Shown: in pieces, positions 33,801-47,702 of the stretch
How positions within the stretch are numbered: the stretch's first letter is position 1
Layout of the letters: each line of letters begins with the position of its first letter
NCBI GenBank assembly: GCA_932521025.1
Contig: OW051471.1
Span: 4,216,001 to 4,280,000, forward strand
Direction of reading: 5' to 3'
Length of the DNA: 64,000 nt
Origin: Oscheius onirici
Lineage: Eukaryota; Nematoda; Chromadorea; Rhabditida; Rhabditidae
The notes under the pieces: model-generated
Databases searched by the model: none
What the model was told of the DNA's origin: nothing
Seen by the model: the letters and a program-made list of their open reading frames with translations, nothing else
Made by a program: the position numbers and the translations under genes

Positions 33801-36214
33801 CAAGATCGACTGGTCTGTCACCGACCATACAGAATCTGAATCAGACGGCAATCAAGAGTTTCGAGAAAAACCTACTGAAGTGAATCTGACCCGTTGAATC
33901 TGGCAAAGGCCCCGAGGAAAGTAGAGAAGATACACAAAATGACGACCACTACCAGTGGAAGGGCAAACTTATTCACAACCTGAGTACAGCTTCCTTTAAA
34001 TTTTAAGAAAATCAAACCTTGACTCCGGCAAAGACGATACAGCCGAGAATAAAGAGAAGACAAGTACCGTAGAGACGGTAGTTGTTGAAAATGTCGTCGA
34101 AGAGTTTGAGCGGTGGGTGGATATACAACTGATGGGAACTAGTGAAGAAGACATTTTGAAAATACTCACGAGAAGAATTTCGACTGCTCCAGTAATGTAC
34201 ATGGAGGCGGCGATGGTCGTGCCCAGATAAAAGAGGATTCCGACGGCTCCTCCCAGTTCTGGTCCGAGATTTCTTGAGATCATGTAGTATGGACCACCGC
34301 CGGATACAACTCTGATTTGTCTTCCTGTTCAATTCTAAGGAAAAAGTTACCCATTGGTGGCGATGGCTGACAATGAGATCGAGGTCAAAAACGTCTGAAA
34401 GAGTCTTTTTGAGAGCCAGAAAAACAACTCACCACAGAGACACAAACTAAGACTACAAAAAATGACTGGAAGATGCCGGCTGTGCCGACGATCCAGGCCA
34501 TTCTGATGAAGAAGAGGACACCGAAGATGTTCTGCAGACAGGGCAGAAAGACTCCCATGAAGGTGCCCATTTTGGAGGCCTGAAAAATTCTCTTCATTTT
34601 CTAGAAGGTTCGACGCAAATTCCCGCTCAATTTTGTCCCCTTGCTCCCCGACCTGAAAAGGATTGAATAGAGGCAATTCGTTTAGAGGCCGAGGCTCGTC
34701 GCCTCCTCCATTTCGAAAATACAAAGTACCTGCTTGGGTTTTTCATCAGCCTCTTCTGACGTCGGTTCCGTGGCATTGTATATGGACAGCTTCCTGAGCA
34801 TCTGACCAATCTTCTGTCCCTGTGTGTCATAGTCTTGCTGAAAATGTACTCTTTGTTTCTATTCTATCGTGTTTTTGGAGGAACCTTCTTCAAGAGGGAC
34901 CTCTCTGCTCGATGGGATTATGAGATTACGACGGCAGTTTCGGGACAATTTTCACGCAAATATTAGTGTCTTGGTCTTCGAAAAAAGAATTCGGGAGACG
35001 ATTGTGTAATTGAGGGCCCACGAGTCTCCCGTAATGGCTCTGAAGACCCGTTCCTGCTCTTTTTACTGGAAGAAGGGTCTCTAACGAAATCTTCTTCACA
35101 CACACTTCTTCGGGGATAAAAGGGGAGCTTCAAGGCCCCGAATCGACTTAGCCTCGGGCCAAGGAATTTACCTCATAGAGTGCCAGCGGGGAATGTTGCT
35201 CACACAGAGGAACTCGTTCGGCTCCTTCATCTGAAACACAATGAACATTAGTCGGCAGAAGTACGGATTCTCCCCTCGGATCATATTTCCTTCGCACTTT
35301 TGTTACTCTCTCTCTCTCTCTCTCTGTGCCAGAATCGAGTGATTTCTAATCGCATATAGAAACTCGAGTAAGTTTGTCTAGTGTTGCAGGGAGGACCCGT
35401 CAGAGACAGATGTCCCCAGTGGATACGACATATGGCCCAGAGAGGGAGAGAAAATAACTGGATTAGAAAAAGAACTTCGACCCTTGAACCTACACTTTTA
35501 TCTTTCAGAACGGCGGTCTTTGAGTCTTGGGCGAATGTCAGAACAGTCACTTTTGGGAAATCATATCTTATTCAAAACGACGCGTGTTTTTTGTCTTTCT
35601 CCGTGGTCAGTAAATAGAACGTTTGTTTTTACTTTTCTGGGACAAGGAACCCCTTTCTCTCAAAATAGATCACTCAGAATTCATAGAGCTCTCGATCTTT
35701 CGTATTCATCAAGTGCCAGCCATTGAATCAGACCGTCCTTCCCCCATCCGTGGTCATAAACGGAGCAGCCGGAGGGCAATTGATCGTCCTGATAAGAACT
35801 CATAACAGAAAGTCAGTAGTTGTAGATAACAGACAACAGCAGACCCATTGGAAGACATATTACCCCGATTTTTTATTTTTTTTCAAAAAGGGAGAAATTT
35901 GAAAAAGAGGCTGGCAAATGGCTCATAAATGAGCATAGTTGATTGGAAGACGGACATAAAGAGTTCTTTTTTCCCTCTCGTCCCCCAATTTATTCTGTCC
36001 CAAAGCTGTAATGTCTCGGAACATTATACGCGTAAACGCAGGACAGACGAGCTCCAGCTGGCTGGCGATAAACAAAACGACCCGTCTATCGACCCGTCTC
36101 GCTGCGTTCCAAAAGAGAAGATCACTCACCTAGCTGAGGAATGGTAAGGACTACTTGTTGCGGAGTCCCTCCTTCCGGCGCTGTTACGCTGCTTACCCGA
36201 AATCGCCCGGACAT
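30863..36214 (-). CDS. electroneutral K-Cl cotransporter (SLC12A4-7, KCC)
   Basis: KCCs export K+ with Cl- and control cell volume and intracellular chloride. Sixteen exons: 36214-36130, 35230-35172, 34837-34730, 34579-34433, 34394-34351, 34311-34170, 34128-34018, 33979-33876, 33835-33450, 33355-33257, 33185-32170, 31904-31456, 31414-31255, 31217-31034, 30992-30922, 30883-30863; 1061 residues. The transmembrane core starts [19 protein letters not shown] and includes SLGPE-like [44 protein letters not shown] and [20 protein letters not shown]. The large loop has glycosylation sites (VPNCTAD, DNGTCD). The cytosolic half carries [31 protein letters not shown] and [10 protein letters not shown]-like [12 protein letters not shown], ending in the KCC hallmark VVTIYS. 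Exon 1 ([10 protein letters not shown]) is the least certain. Confidence 0.96.
35307..35326. repeat. (TC)n microsatellite
   Basis: About nine TC dinucleotides in a row within the first KCC intron. Confidence 0.9.
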
Positions 36215-39200
36215 GGCGACGGCGGCGCACACGAAGAGGACTCGAGAGGCGTGGTTTGGCTGCAGGGAGAGGGGCGGGACACCAGGAAGAGACACCTAAC
36301 TTTTCATAGATTGAAAGAAAAGAATTCGTGTTCTCAGAGACTCAATTACCACGAGTTCCGTCCAACCGGAAGCGGGCCCTTTGATGGTCTACTCGAACGG
36401 GCGGAGTCATGATCTTTTGCAAACTTGTGGGGAGGAATGTCCTTTAGGCGCCAAAGGGATGAAGGAAATGTCGACTTTTTGTCTGCAGCTGTGAATCTTT
36501 CAGTCTACGGGGACAACAGAAAACATAAAACGGATGTGTCGGAATTTACACCCGATCTCGGGACAGGTGTTGTGTTAATTGGTCAGTTCTCATGGCTTTT
36601 CGGAACTTTTAACCGGAAAGGACTCTTAAATCCTGTTTCTTTAGCATCTGCCAGTCGAGAAAGAGACAATTTGATCCCCGAGAAGAACAACTGCCAGGGA
36701 TTGCCGTCCCTCTCATGTGAGAGGACCTCCTCTACGGAACTTGGACTTATTGAGGGTTAATTGGTCTGCAGCAGGAACTAAACTCCAAGAGAGGTACAGA
36801 GCAATCAAATCGAGAAAAAGTTTGAGGAAAGGAAGTAGGTCCACTAGGCAGATCCAAAGGTAAGGTCAATCGATTTGGAAACTGTCAAAAGCTTTGACCC
36901 AGTCCCATTGAAGCTTCTCTAAAGAATTAATGACTATCTATTTGAACTTGCAAATATTTGACACATTTCGAAATAATTTTGTCACGCGATTTGGACAGTT
37001 TACGTTTAAGATTATAGTATTCAGGCATGATTCTGTGGGAAAGTAAAACGGGAACGGAGTTGGAATGACCAGACAGGAAAGCAGTTTATGAGCCCCTTAT
37101 GACTTACGTGATGTCTTTTTGTGGGAGGAGGCCTTCCGTCGAATGAAACTCATGTCGATAGGGGCAGGTAACCACGAAAAGAGCGCGTGTCACTTTTTCC
37201 AAGACTGATTGGGCGAGACAGTCAAGAGTGCGATGATATTCAGAATCAGGGGGCTAGATAGATGTCTCTCGGGACAGCAGACGGTGATTAGTGCATTCTT
37301 TTTGAGAGGAGGGAACGAAGAGATTCAGAGCAAGTTCTGAAGGGCAATTCGTGTAAACAGCGCCTATTATTCATGGCCTATGCCCTCACACCTCCATCTC
37401 AGACAACCCAAAATGGCGAGGAAGTCATTTTTTCCATTGAACTGTGTTCCTAGACACAATAAGTTGTGATCCCCCGGTCCTCAATAAAACTCTTTCTCAG
37501 GACGAATGTTTGTCCGTTCGTCACCTCCACAAACAGTCTCCCCCTTGGGTAATCAAAGTACTTACCATCCAAGATTGTATGGACGAAACCCATGCGCAGA
37601 GACACCGGCGGCTCAATCTTCTGCAACTTTCTATTGAAGGGGAGACAAGGCAAAAAGTTGAGAAGGCTATGAGCAGATTATGCGTTTGAGGCCTCGTAAC
37701 TCGATTGGCTCAACAGGAAGAGCCTCACGCACCACGGCAATCTGCGGATTTGTGAGCTTTTATGGCTCTTTCTCTGCAAAACGCCACTTTTTGTCCCTTT
37801 CCTGTTCCTGATAAGGGCTATTTTGGTCCAATACCTCCGTGAGGACGCGAATCGAACTCATATCAGACAATAAAATTGTAGCGACTGCAATAAAAACCAT
37901 CTGAACAAGACATCAGAAAGCATGGACAAGGTTTCCGACAAAAAAAGGAATATTGGGGATAAGACGAGCTTCAATCGCGGGACAAAAAGTTGTGGTCCTA
38001 TGGACTCTGACTCAAGACTGTTTCAGCAACTGAGGCTTCCGTCGGGACAAAAAAGGATGACTTCTGATTTGGTGTCCACCAGTTTGATGAGAGCTACAAG
38101 ACTTTATACGAGGCTTATAAGAAAGCTTCAGCTGGGGCAAAATGTTTGATCCTATGAACTCTGCCTCTGAAGTTATGAAGAAAGACGCCTCTACGAGAGA
38201 CATTTTCAACTGGCAGAGAACTAAAATCTCATTATAAATAGTTCCAACTACGAATATAAATCGAGTTTTTTCTAATTGAATAGTGTAACTGTATTTAATT
38301 ACAGTGTAATAAAACCTAGTAATTACATACATGCTGAACAATTTTACTTACAAACAATCGGAGAATGGCGTTCGTGTATTATAGGGATACTAAAATAAGA
38401 TTTATGTTGACCACCGAACATCAGTTGGATAAAAATTGAGCTCTGGGTCGGAGAAATCCTCTGGGTTGGAGAAATCCCTCCAGACTGCTGACCACCTAAA
38501 GTGAGAGACAATCAGACAGCAGAGATCCTTCCGGAAATAGGTAATTACTAAGGACAGCGTCTCTCTGCTCTAGCTTGATGTTAGAGGTCTTAAACAGAGG
38601 AATGAGACTGGGATCTCGGATGATGTCTCTTAATGGAAATTTTGAAGAGACCTGTCAGCCAGAGGCGTAGTTTCAAAGAAGAATTCGGAGAAGAGCTGTC
38701 AACTACAGACCTTGTGCTCTAACTTAGAGGAAGCCTTGGAAAGGTGGACTTAAATGTGTGGACTCAGTCGAGGCGGATCAACGGGCCCGAGGGCGAGTAC
38801 TTAATTGGTCGAGTCCTAATTGGAACACGTCACGTTTTTGGCTAAAAATTAAAAATTGAGAGATTATAGTCGAGAGCCGAGAGACTGAAGGAAATTACGG
38901 AGAGTAATTGGAAAAAGCGTTGTTTTCGGAAGAGCAATGAAGCCAATTGGCCACTGTTCATAAACTTGGTCCTTTTGGCGGAGAGTCTATGTTTAGAGCC
39001 GGATTCCAAACAGAGAAAGAAGCAAAACAGAGGTTGAGCAAGGGACTGAGAATTATTTAGAGGAGAAGGAGTCGCCTCGTAAATAATCAAAGAGAGAACA
39101 ATTGAAGAAACTCTTCGTGCTCTTTTTAAGCCGAGGTATTTAGTTGGATCACTCCGGAGGAAGAGAGAGTCTAATGAGTCAAGACGTCGAATAAAAGTTG

Positions 39201-41992
39201 TCTTGTCCCGGAGAAGGAACCTGAAAGCCTAAAGAGTAGTCATTTGAGATATACCTGAAGAGATCCTCATAAATTACCATAGATCACCGTGAAATATGCT
39301 TTTGGGGGAAAAGTTCTGAGCAGTCAGTTGTTATTACGGTCTCCAGCCAATTAGTCATTACAATGGGGACACCTCGAAATAGAAAGAGATGAGAAATGGC
39401 GTAAGATCGCGAGCGATCGGTCAGGTACAGTTGATGTCGAATCGAAGTGACACCTTTGACCAGACTGAGCGCTGGAAGAGAAGGTCTCTTTTCCGGGAAA
39501 CACGTGGTTGATATGTATTCTTGTGGGGTGGAATGCGCTACCTAGAATCAGATCGGGTTACAGAGCATTCAAAAAGACGTCGGTGAATAAAGAGCCCTTT
39601 TTGTGGATATGAGTTATTGCCGGAACAGGAAGCGAAGAGGGGTAGCTGGAAAGAACTGGAGGATATCTTTAATATTCGAATCTCTTCTGTTTATAAATGA
39701 GAATGTGAACAAGTGAAGTCTGGTGACAACATTCGACCCTTTTGACCGTGAATTGACCGTTTTCTGATCCTCCTCTCAGCACTAGTCAAGCTCCTCGGGC
39801 GAGGAGAACAGTGCTTCCAATCCAAAGAATCCCGACATGTGTTCGAAAAAAGAGACATCTCATGCCTAGTGAAGCCCTGCCAGTTCTGATCACAAATCTT
39901 CTATATAAAAAGCCTCTCTTGCGAGATATCGTCAGAATGAAACGGCACAGTCTTCTGCGTCAGTCTACTGAGGTAGGCCAGTTTCCAGACGCTGCGCATT
40001 GTGAAATTCAAGCCATGCTGCAAATTGCTCGAGACGCGTTCCTTGTCTTTTTTTATCTTCCACAATTCCTACCTTCATTTTGATATGTGGTCCTGGATGG
40101 AATTATCTTTGTTGTTCCACTCACCCCTTCGAAAGTGGGCTATATTCTTCTTTCTTCTGCTAATCCACACCCTCATTCTTATAATTAACTTCCACCCATT
40201 CTTTCGCTTCATTTTTTGTTGATCTAGAAAGAGTGACAGCAGAAAGGAACAGGTCAGTGGACCCTGTTGTCATACACTATTGTCCCAGCTGCCTGTCCTA
40301 TCAAAACTCTAATCTTCCTGGTCTCATCTCTCTCCTAGAGTAAAAAACGTGCTCTCGAGGGAAAAGGTGTTTTTATTCTACTCCACCGCCTCGTTTGAAC
40401 TTTCCACACCTTAGTTCTGCCGTCTAACCTTTCCCTTTCTTAATCCGTCAACAAGAGCCTAATGAATCGGCGTCTGCTCTCATTTACTCCTTTTATTTGC
40501 TTGCTCCTCTGGCTTCTTCTTCTTTCCGGCCAGGTTTCTCACTGAAATGTATAATTAGGAGGCCATGGGTGGAAGTAAACAGCCGATGCTAATTGTTACA
40601 CCTATAGTCTCCCAGTCTAATTGTCTCTTTCCCCTTTCATTTTGACTATAAGAGAAACATCTTCCGCCGTTGGATGTCTCTTCCATGCATTTGTCATCAC
40701 CAAAACAAGCAAACTATGGATTTTGCTCCTTTCCTCTTTCATAACATCTTCTTGGGATATCTCGTGAAATCTCGGAACAAGCTGACAAAGCCAAACCATT
40801 TGGTTCGTTGCATACTCCGCTAACAAGATATAAGATGCGAAGTTAAAATTGTAACTTGTCTGCGTATCTTAGCTGAGCGTCCATGCATCCGAAGAAATGC
40901 ATATTTACAAAATATTTCATATCCTTGTTTGGTACAGTCATTCACGCCAACGAAGTCTGTCACGAGTATTTCCAACGTAGCCAATTAGCCAAATAACAGC
41001 CCTTTTTCTGTCACCTGACCACAGTCAGTCGAGAAGGGGAAATTGTCTCGACCACCTCCATTTCCCCCTTTCTGTTCTAAGAGAAAGTATTGCCTTACAA
41101 GCCATTAGGACAGAGAGCCGACTTGATGCTGGTGAGTTCATCTTCACCCAAAAAGACCAGAAAACTTTTAATTGTTTGTAGTCGGAATCCCCCCTGAGTC
41201 CAGTATTTTTCTCACACCACCAGCAAGCAGAAGATGCCCTAACCAGATTTGCTCCATCCCAGCTCAAATTAGCTCTCTGTCGCCTCGTTTGTGGCCCGTC
41301 TTCTTCTAGTTCATAAACTGGGCGTGTCTGTTTCTATTAGAGAGCTCTGGAGATTGACATCCTCCGGTTATTATCCGTGTCCGCAACACACTCACTCCCT
41401 CTCCTTCTCTTTGTTCTTTCCCTCCTTTTTTTGTTCTCTATTCGATTAAACTTTTTGAGGAGTGGGAATTCGATTAAACTAGCTGCTTACTCCTTTTCAC
41501 TAAGTTGTAAGCCTGTGTTTGTTCTTTGGCAATGCGTCTTGCACAGTCCTGAGTAGGCCTAATGGAGCATCTCAAAATCTTTGACCTAAGTAAGGTTTAC
41601 ATTCCAAAGAAACTTCAGATGTTAGCAGTAGTAACGGATCTTAAATCTAACTTGTTCTGACAAGGTACATTCGAAGCAAGCTTTACTGGTTGCGCTACTT
41701 CTATCCTATGCCACACACTGCCACATGAACAAAGACTTCTAAAAGCGTTTAAAACTTTTTTTCTTTTCCAAATGATAAACACTTTATTTGCATACTTCGC
41801 AGTCCTAATCCCTGATCCGATCTGCCTGAGGGACTGCGGAGGAAAGTCTGGGTAAAGCAGCCAATTGAAGAGAGGGAGCAAAGGTCCGAAAGTAGTTAGA
41901 TGATTGACGAGGAACACCTGGACATGCCTTACTGGAATTGGACTCTCTCCCTTTACGTTCTTTTATAATTTCAACCTAAAACTTTTCAGAGA
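36215..41992. other. 5.8-kb gene-poor region
   Basis: No gene with a family resemblance or consistent splice pattern was found on either strand. The largest ORFs (36425-36760 +, 38012-38341 -, 39811-40083 +) look random. By eye the plus strand is purine-rich from about 36.4 to 39.7 kb and pyrimidine-rich from about 40.1 to 41.9 kb. That makes both halves pyrimidine-rich on the sense strand of the gene they lead into (KCC on minus, the coiled-coil gene on plus). Long outrons, promoters or unrecognised genes are possible. Confidence 0.5.
38442..38477. repeat. 18-bp tandem duplication
   Basis: TCTGGGTCGGAGAAATCC is followed directly by TCTGGGTTGGAGAAATCC, with one difference. Confidence 0.85.
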
Positions 41993-42936
41993 ATGTTCCA
42001 AATTCTTCTGTCGATGGCCCGTGAGGGAACATCCGAGTCAGTCAACAGTCCTGCTCGTAAGTTGATTTCCAAAAATCTTGTTCCCTTGGGGATACAGAGT
42101 CGAAATCAGTAGTGTGGAATGTGAACCCATTTCCTACCCGACAATTCATTGTCTCCCGTCCCATGGTAGTCATTTGTCTGGACACGTTTTGACACGCCGT
42201 AGACGGAAACAAACACACTTTTCAAAACATTTCAGGTCAAGGAAGAGATGCTCTGATAACAGCCGTATACAAGCTTCACAGAACCCGACTTCGAGTTCTC
42301 GAATCGTATAGAAAGTTGAAGAATTCTTTGAAACAGCTCCAGGATGAGTATACCCATTCGAAGGCGAACAATGCTCTTGTTCGATATTCGAAACTCCAGT
42401 CCGGGTTACGTGATGAATGCAAATCTCTTACTTCTCCCGAAAATGTGAGTTTAGGTAGTTATTCTGGAGAAGCAGTACTGGAAACTGTTAGACGTTCCTT
42501 CACAGGATCCGGGCGAGGAGAATATCGACTATGTGACTCGAGTCGTGGAACTACTGGAAGGAACCCCGAACCCGCAGCCTTCTGGCATTGGAGCTCTGCT
42601 TGGAGCGGTGGCTATCAAGACGGAAAGCAGACTCGACGGAACACTTTATGATGCCATCAGAAGTGAGTCGACGAATGGGCGGAAAGCACACAAAAAAATG
42701 ATTTAGGTCGTAAGACTGAAGAGCTCCAACGGGAGGCAGAAGCTCTCTCGAGTCAAATGTACCGTTTGTTGAAGAAGTACCAGGGACTGAGGAAGTTGGT
42801 CAAACACTTGTACAGCAGATACGAGGCCACGAGGAATCTGCCCATTCTGCCTCGTTACTCTCTTTTGAAGAAGATGATCAAAAACGCCCTCAGAGCACCA
42901 GAATTCGCAGAGATCTGTCATGAACAAGTTGAGTAG
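41993..42936 (+). CDS. unidentified coiled-coil protein
   Basis: Four exons (41993-42056, 42236-42444, 42506-42662, 42707-42936) join in phase to 219 residues. The protein is Arg/Lys/Leu-rich and likely helical: KLHRTRLRVLESYRKLKNSL, LQDEYTHSKANNALVRYSK, a Gly-Pro linker (EGTPNPQPSGIGALLGAVA), then EELQREAEALSSQMYRLLKK and ILPRYSLLKKMIKNALRAPE. It may be a subunit of a structural complex such as a kinetochore or centrosome scaffold, but that is only a guess from composition. The acceptor CTTTTCAG lies 3 nt before the ATG, consistent with trans-splicing. Intronless mucin-like gene follows after 110 bp on the same strand. Confidence 0.75.
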
Positions 42937-43046
42937 ACTGTATATATCTTTTGCATAAAGACTTTTAAAGTCCGAGATACTCAAACTTGTCAAGAGTAAA
43001 CTCTTACAAACGGGAGAATCTCCCAGTCATTGTCAACTAGTGCATC

Positions 43047-44081
43047 ATGAAGCTCTGGTCGTGTCTTCTGCTCGACGTTCTGGTCCTCTCTACCGCTGTC
43101 CAAACCATCAGTCCTCCCAAGAACGGCAAGACGAACATCACTTCCACCGTGCTCAGTTCCGATAATGCGACTTCTGCTGCGTCTACGTCCTCTTCAGTTG
43201 GCTCTACCTCAGTGAAGACAGTTCCTTCAAACAAGACGATTGAAGCCGCTACTTCTTCTACTGCAGTGAGGATCAAAGTCACAACTGGAAATGGCACTTC
43301 TAATGCTACATCCGTGAAGACTGTGACCGCAACAGAGAGTACTACTGTTGCAAAGTTGTCTACCACAACTGAGACTAAAGCTGCAACTGAGAGCTCTACT
43401 GTCGAAACTTCTACTACTGCGAAGACAGTGGCCACAACTGAAAACTCTACTGTCGCTCAGTCTACTTCTAGTACATCAAAGACGACTTCTGAATCTACGA
43501 CTATTCTCAGTACAAATACCCCAACTACAGCTGATTCCGGTACATACACCACAACCACATCTCCTCCAAGCTCGACTACCAAGACTGTTCCTAATACGAC
43601 GACTAGCATCAAGGATACCCCTACGACGACTGTCTCGACCAAAACGACTGCTGCTCCTCCAACTACCAAGGAGAAGGTCATCACAGTCGCCTCAACGTCT
43701 ACCCAATCGCCAACGGTCAACGGAGCACCAAAAGAGATGACAACTGCGGCCGGAAAGGGAAGAGATCGAGAATCGGGCTTGGGTAGTCAGTCTGATGCTC
43801 ACACTGCAAACGAGAACGATAACACTAACCCGAAGAAGAAGGGCAGTACAGCTCTATTTTGGGGTATGCTCATTTTTGCCATCTTCGGAATAATGCTTGG
43901 AATCATCGGCATCATTGTCTCGTGTAGGAAACTCAAACAGGACAGCTCGTCGAAAAAGAACAAGAAGAGCAAGAGCGACGAGATGACGGGAGAGATGACG
44001 GGAACTGGAGAAGTAGCCAAGTCCGAGAAGAACCTCGACAAGAAGAACTCTGACACCTCGAATAACAAGAAGAAGCAGTGA
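43047..44081 (+). CDS. mucin-like single-pass membrane protein
   Basis: A single exon of 344 residues. Residues 1-20 (MKLWSCLLLDVLVLSTAVQT) form a signal peptide. Residues about 25-250 are extremely Thr/Ser-rich ([20 protein letters not shown]), so heavy O-glycosylation is expected. A transmembrane helix lies at about 270-293 (LFWGMLIFAIFGIMLGIIGI), followed by VSCRKLK and a Lys/Ser/Glu-rich cytosolic tail with repeated EMTG. It is probably a cell-surface or glycocalyx protein. It is unusual here in lacking introns. A frameshifted copy lies at 7620-8612. The poly(A) signal AATAAA is at 44091-44096. The gene converges on the isocitrate dehydrogenase gene with a 91-bp gap. Confidence 0.85.
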   Translation: MKLWSCLLLDVLVLSTAVQTISPPKNGKTNITSTVLSSDNATSAASTSSSVGSTSVKTVPSNKTIEAATSSTAVRIKVTTGNGTSNATSVKTVTATESTTVAKLSTTTETKAATESSTVETSTTAKTVATTENSTVAQSTSSTSKTTSESTTILSTNTPTTADSGTYTTTTSPPSSTTKTVPNTTTSIKDTPTTTVSTKTTAAPPTTKEKVITVASTSTQSPTVNGAPKEMTTAAGKGRDRESGLGSQSDAHTANENDNTNPKKKGSTALFWGMLIFAIFGIMLGIIGIIVSCRKLKQDSSSKKNKKSKSDEMTGEMTGTGEVAKSEKNLDKKNSDTSNNKKKQ

Positions 44082-44172
44082 AATGCACTGAATAAAGAGC
44101 TTCTGAAAGGCTTCCAGAAAATAGGTATCTTTATTATTCAAATCACAGCTTTTTATCAGTATCACAGCTTTC

Positions 44173-45598
<1,426 letters not shown>

Positions 45599-46943
45599 TT
45601 TCTGAAAAATTCTAATTTAAAAAAAAGAAAATGGAAGGGAAAAATTGGGCAAACAGTCTGGCAGACAGGCAGCCGTTTTGTGCGCGCGTGGCACGATAAG
45701 CGCCCGTTCGGAGAACTTTCAGCACAAATGTGGGGTGATTATTTGGAGAGAGAACAATAGAAGGAGTGATAAGGACAGACCTAGGGAGTTGGATGAAAGA
45801 GAAAGATAAAGTGGGTCCTCTTATGTCTTGTCGAAACTTGTCGAAGCGAGGGAAATCGATAGGAAGAGAGAAATTTAGACAGTTTCAGGCCCATTTATAA
45901 ACTATTGGCTTATTCATTGCGATTAGTCAGAAAATCCCCCACGCGAATTACAAAAAGAAGGTTCAGAGAGCACTTTAGATTTGCTGCCCATCAAATTATT
46001 ACCACCAGAAATTGGAATCGTCCAGAACATTTTTTAGTGCTAACCTTGATCCCCCCAAGAAGTACGAGAAACGATGATAAAAGAGCAGAGATAAAAGTTC
46101 TTTTGACAGTTATCTCTTCATGAAACTGAGCTCTTTTCATTCCAAAGAAACTAACAAAAAGAAGAGCAAAGGTCAAACAGACTCGACGACCTATATTAGA
46201 GGTTGTTTGGGACGCGATCGATCGTTGTGTCGGGCGGCCGGCTCTCGGGAGGAAAAGACCAAAGAGAGAGGAGACGACCTTCGTCGAGAGGAGATGGGAT
46301 GATATTGGGACGGCAGAGAGTATACGAGAAGAGATGGTTCAGATAGGGAACGAAGAAGGCGGGGCATTGACCAGGGCAAGAGAGTGAGGAAGTGTGAACT
46401 TCGAAAAGGTCTTTTCTCGTATGGGTTCCTAATGTCAGAAAACTATCCTACACTTTGGGTAGTGTTGACTTTTGGCAGTAGGATGATAACTAGGAGGAAG
46501 GGTTATTCAGGCGTAGACTAGTTCAGTTGATCTGACAGAACTTGTCGACGATGGGTCTGAGAAAAAAACAGGTTTATTCTTCGGAACAAGAACATTCCCA
46601 CGAAATGAATAAGTTTCAAATCTTTTGGTTCAGTTGAGAAGGGAGATGGGGGTATAACGGATTGGATCAAGAATTCTTTGTCGTAATCGTCCGCCTATAA
46701 AAGGCTTTTGCTGCCTAGGGAAGAGGTGAGCATGTTTCAAAGGGACATTGAACCTTTAAATTCAGCCTAAGTAGAAGAAGTACTCGGGGTGGGAGACTAC
46801 AGGACAGATTGGTCTAAATCCTCTTCCAGAGCCCTTCGTATCATTGGCCCTGTCGACTCAAACATTGGCCTTGACACCGAGCGGCCAGACTGCTAAAAAG
46901 TTTTCGAACAAGGTGGTCGTTCGAATGTTTATAAATTATGAGA
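45599..46943. other. IDH upstream intergenic region
   Basis: About 1.3 kb with no gene seen. The plus strand is purine-rich (for example GAGAAGAGATGGTTCAGATA near 46325), so the IDH sense strand is pyrimidine-rich upstream of the gene. Confidence 0.5.
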
Positions 46944-47702
46944 TCATTTGCCGATACCGATTCCTCCATTCACTCCCACAAGACTCTTCAGCTGTCCGTA
47001 CTTGACCAACCGGATTTTTCCTTCCTGAAACAGAAAATCTAGAGATTTGAGACTGCTAACTCTGATAGCCTGAAGATACTTGGAGGCCTTGTCTGGCAGA
47101 ATCAGCTGCTTGTTTCCGTCGTAGTCATTCAGACTTCGCTGCTCTCCTCTCCTCGGAAAGATGTTCTCTCCGATAGGAACTCCTCCAGCTAATCCTGATC
47201 CACCAAAATCTACCCCGACTCTCGTTCCAACACTAACTGGATCGTTTCCTGGGACACCCACCCCAACTCCAAAACCGACATCTGGAATCTTTTCTTACAA
47301 AACATGAAAAGCTTCTCACTGATTCCTCCAATATCTTTCAATAGACCTTGATGGTTTGGATCTGGAAGTTCCACGGGGGGCAGAGGACCGTTTGAGGGCT
47401 TAGGCCACTGAAACTTTTCGGAAAAAGATTCGATGACTTACTGACACTGTGTGTTCCTTCTTCTTTTCGTTCGTATGATATGGGAATGGTACCGGCTCGG
47501 GATCCCAATTCTCCCATATTCTCCTTCTAAAAACAGGGTTTTGATAAATCGCGATCTCTCACGGATTTTCATCTTCCGAGGAGAAGGGATCCCTGACTCT
47601 CCTGTCCATAGACAGAACTGAAAAGAGACTTTGAAGGATATGGCCAAACTAACCAGAGCAGATCAGCGATGAGAGAAGGAGAAAACGAATTTTAAGACGC
47701 AT
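46944..47702 (-). CDS. secreted glycine-rich protein, unidentified
   Basis: Six exons (47702-47654, 47617-47563, 47526-47442, 47407-47320, 47281-47061, 47024-46944) join to 192 residues. A signal peptide (MRLKIRFLLLSSLICS) is followed by a charged, Pro-containing segment (EDENPRRIWENWDPEPVPFP), then a Gly/Val-rich stretch (VGFGVGVGVPGNDPVSVGTR, GVNGGIGIGK at the end). The last intron (47025-47060) is 36 nt with no stop, so its retention adds 12 residues in frame. No known domain recognised; cuticle, matrix or secreted-peptide roles are possible. Its neighbour IDH lies 1.3 kb downstream on the same strand. Confidence 0.7.

Noticed and set aside
36425-36760. 111-codon ORF upstream of KCC
   Set aside because: No domain, no splice support, and adjacent to repetitive purine-rich sequence.
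37450-37653. Minus-strand ORF with an internal GTAAGT
   Set aside because: The donor-like site looked like a first exon (MGFVHTILDG), but no compatible downstream exon was found.
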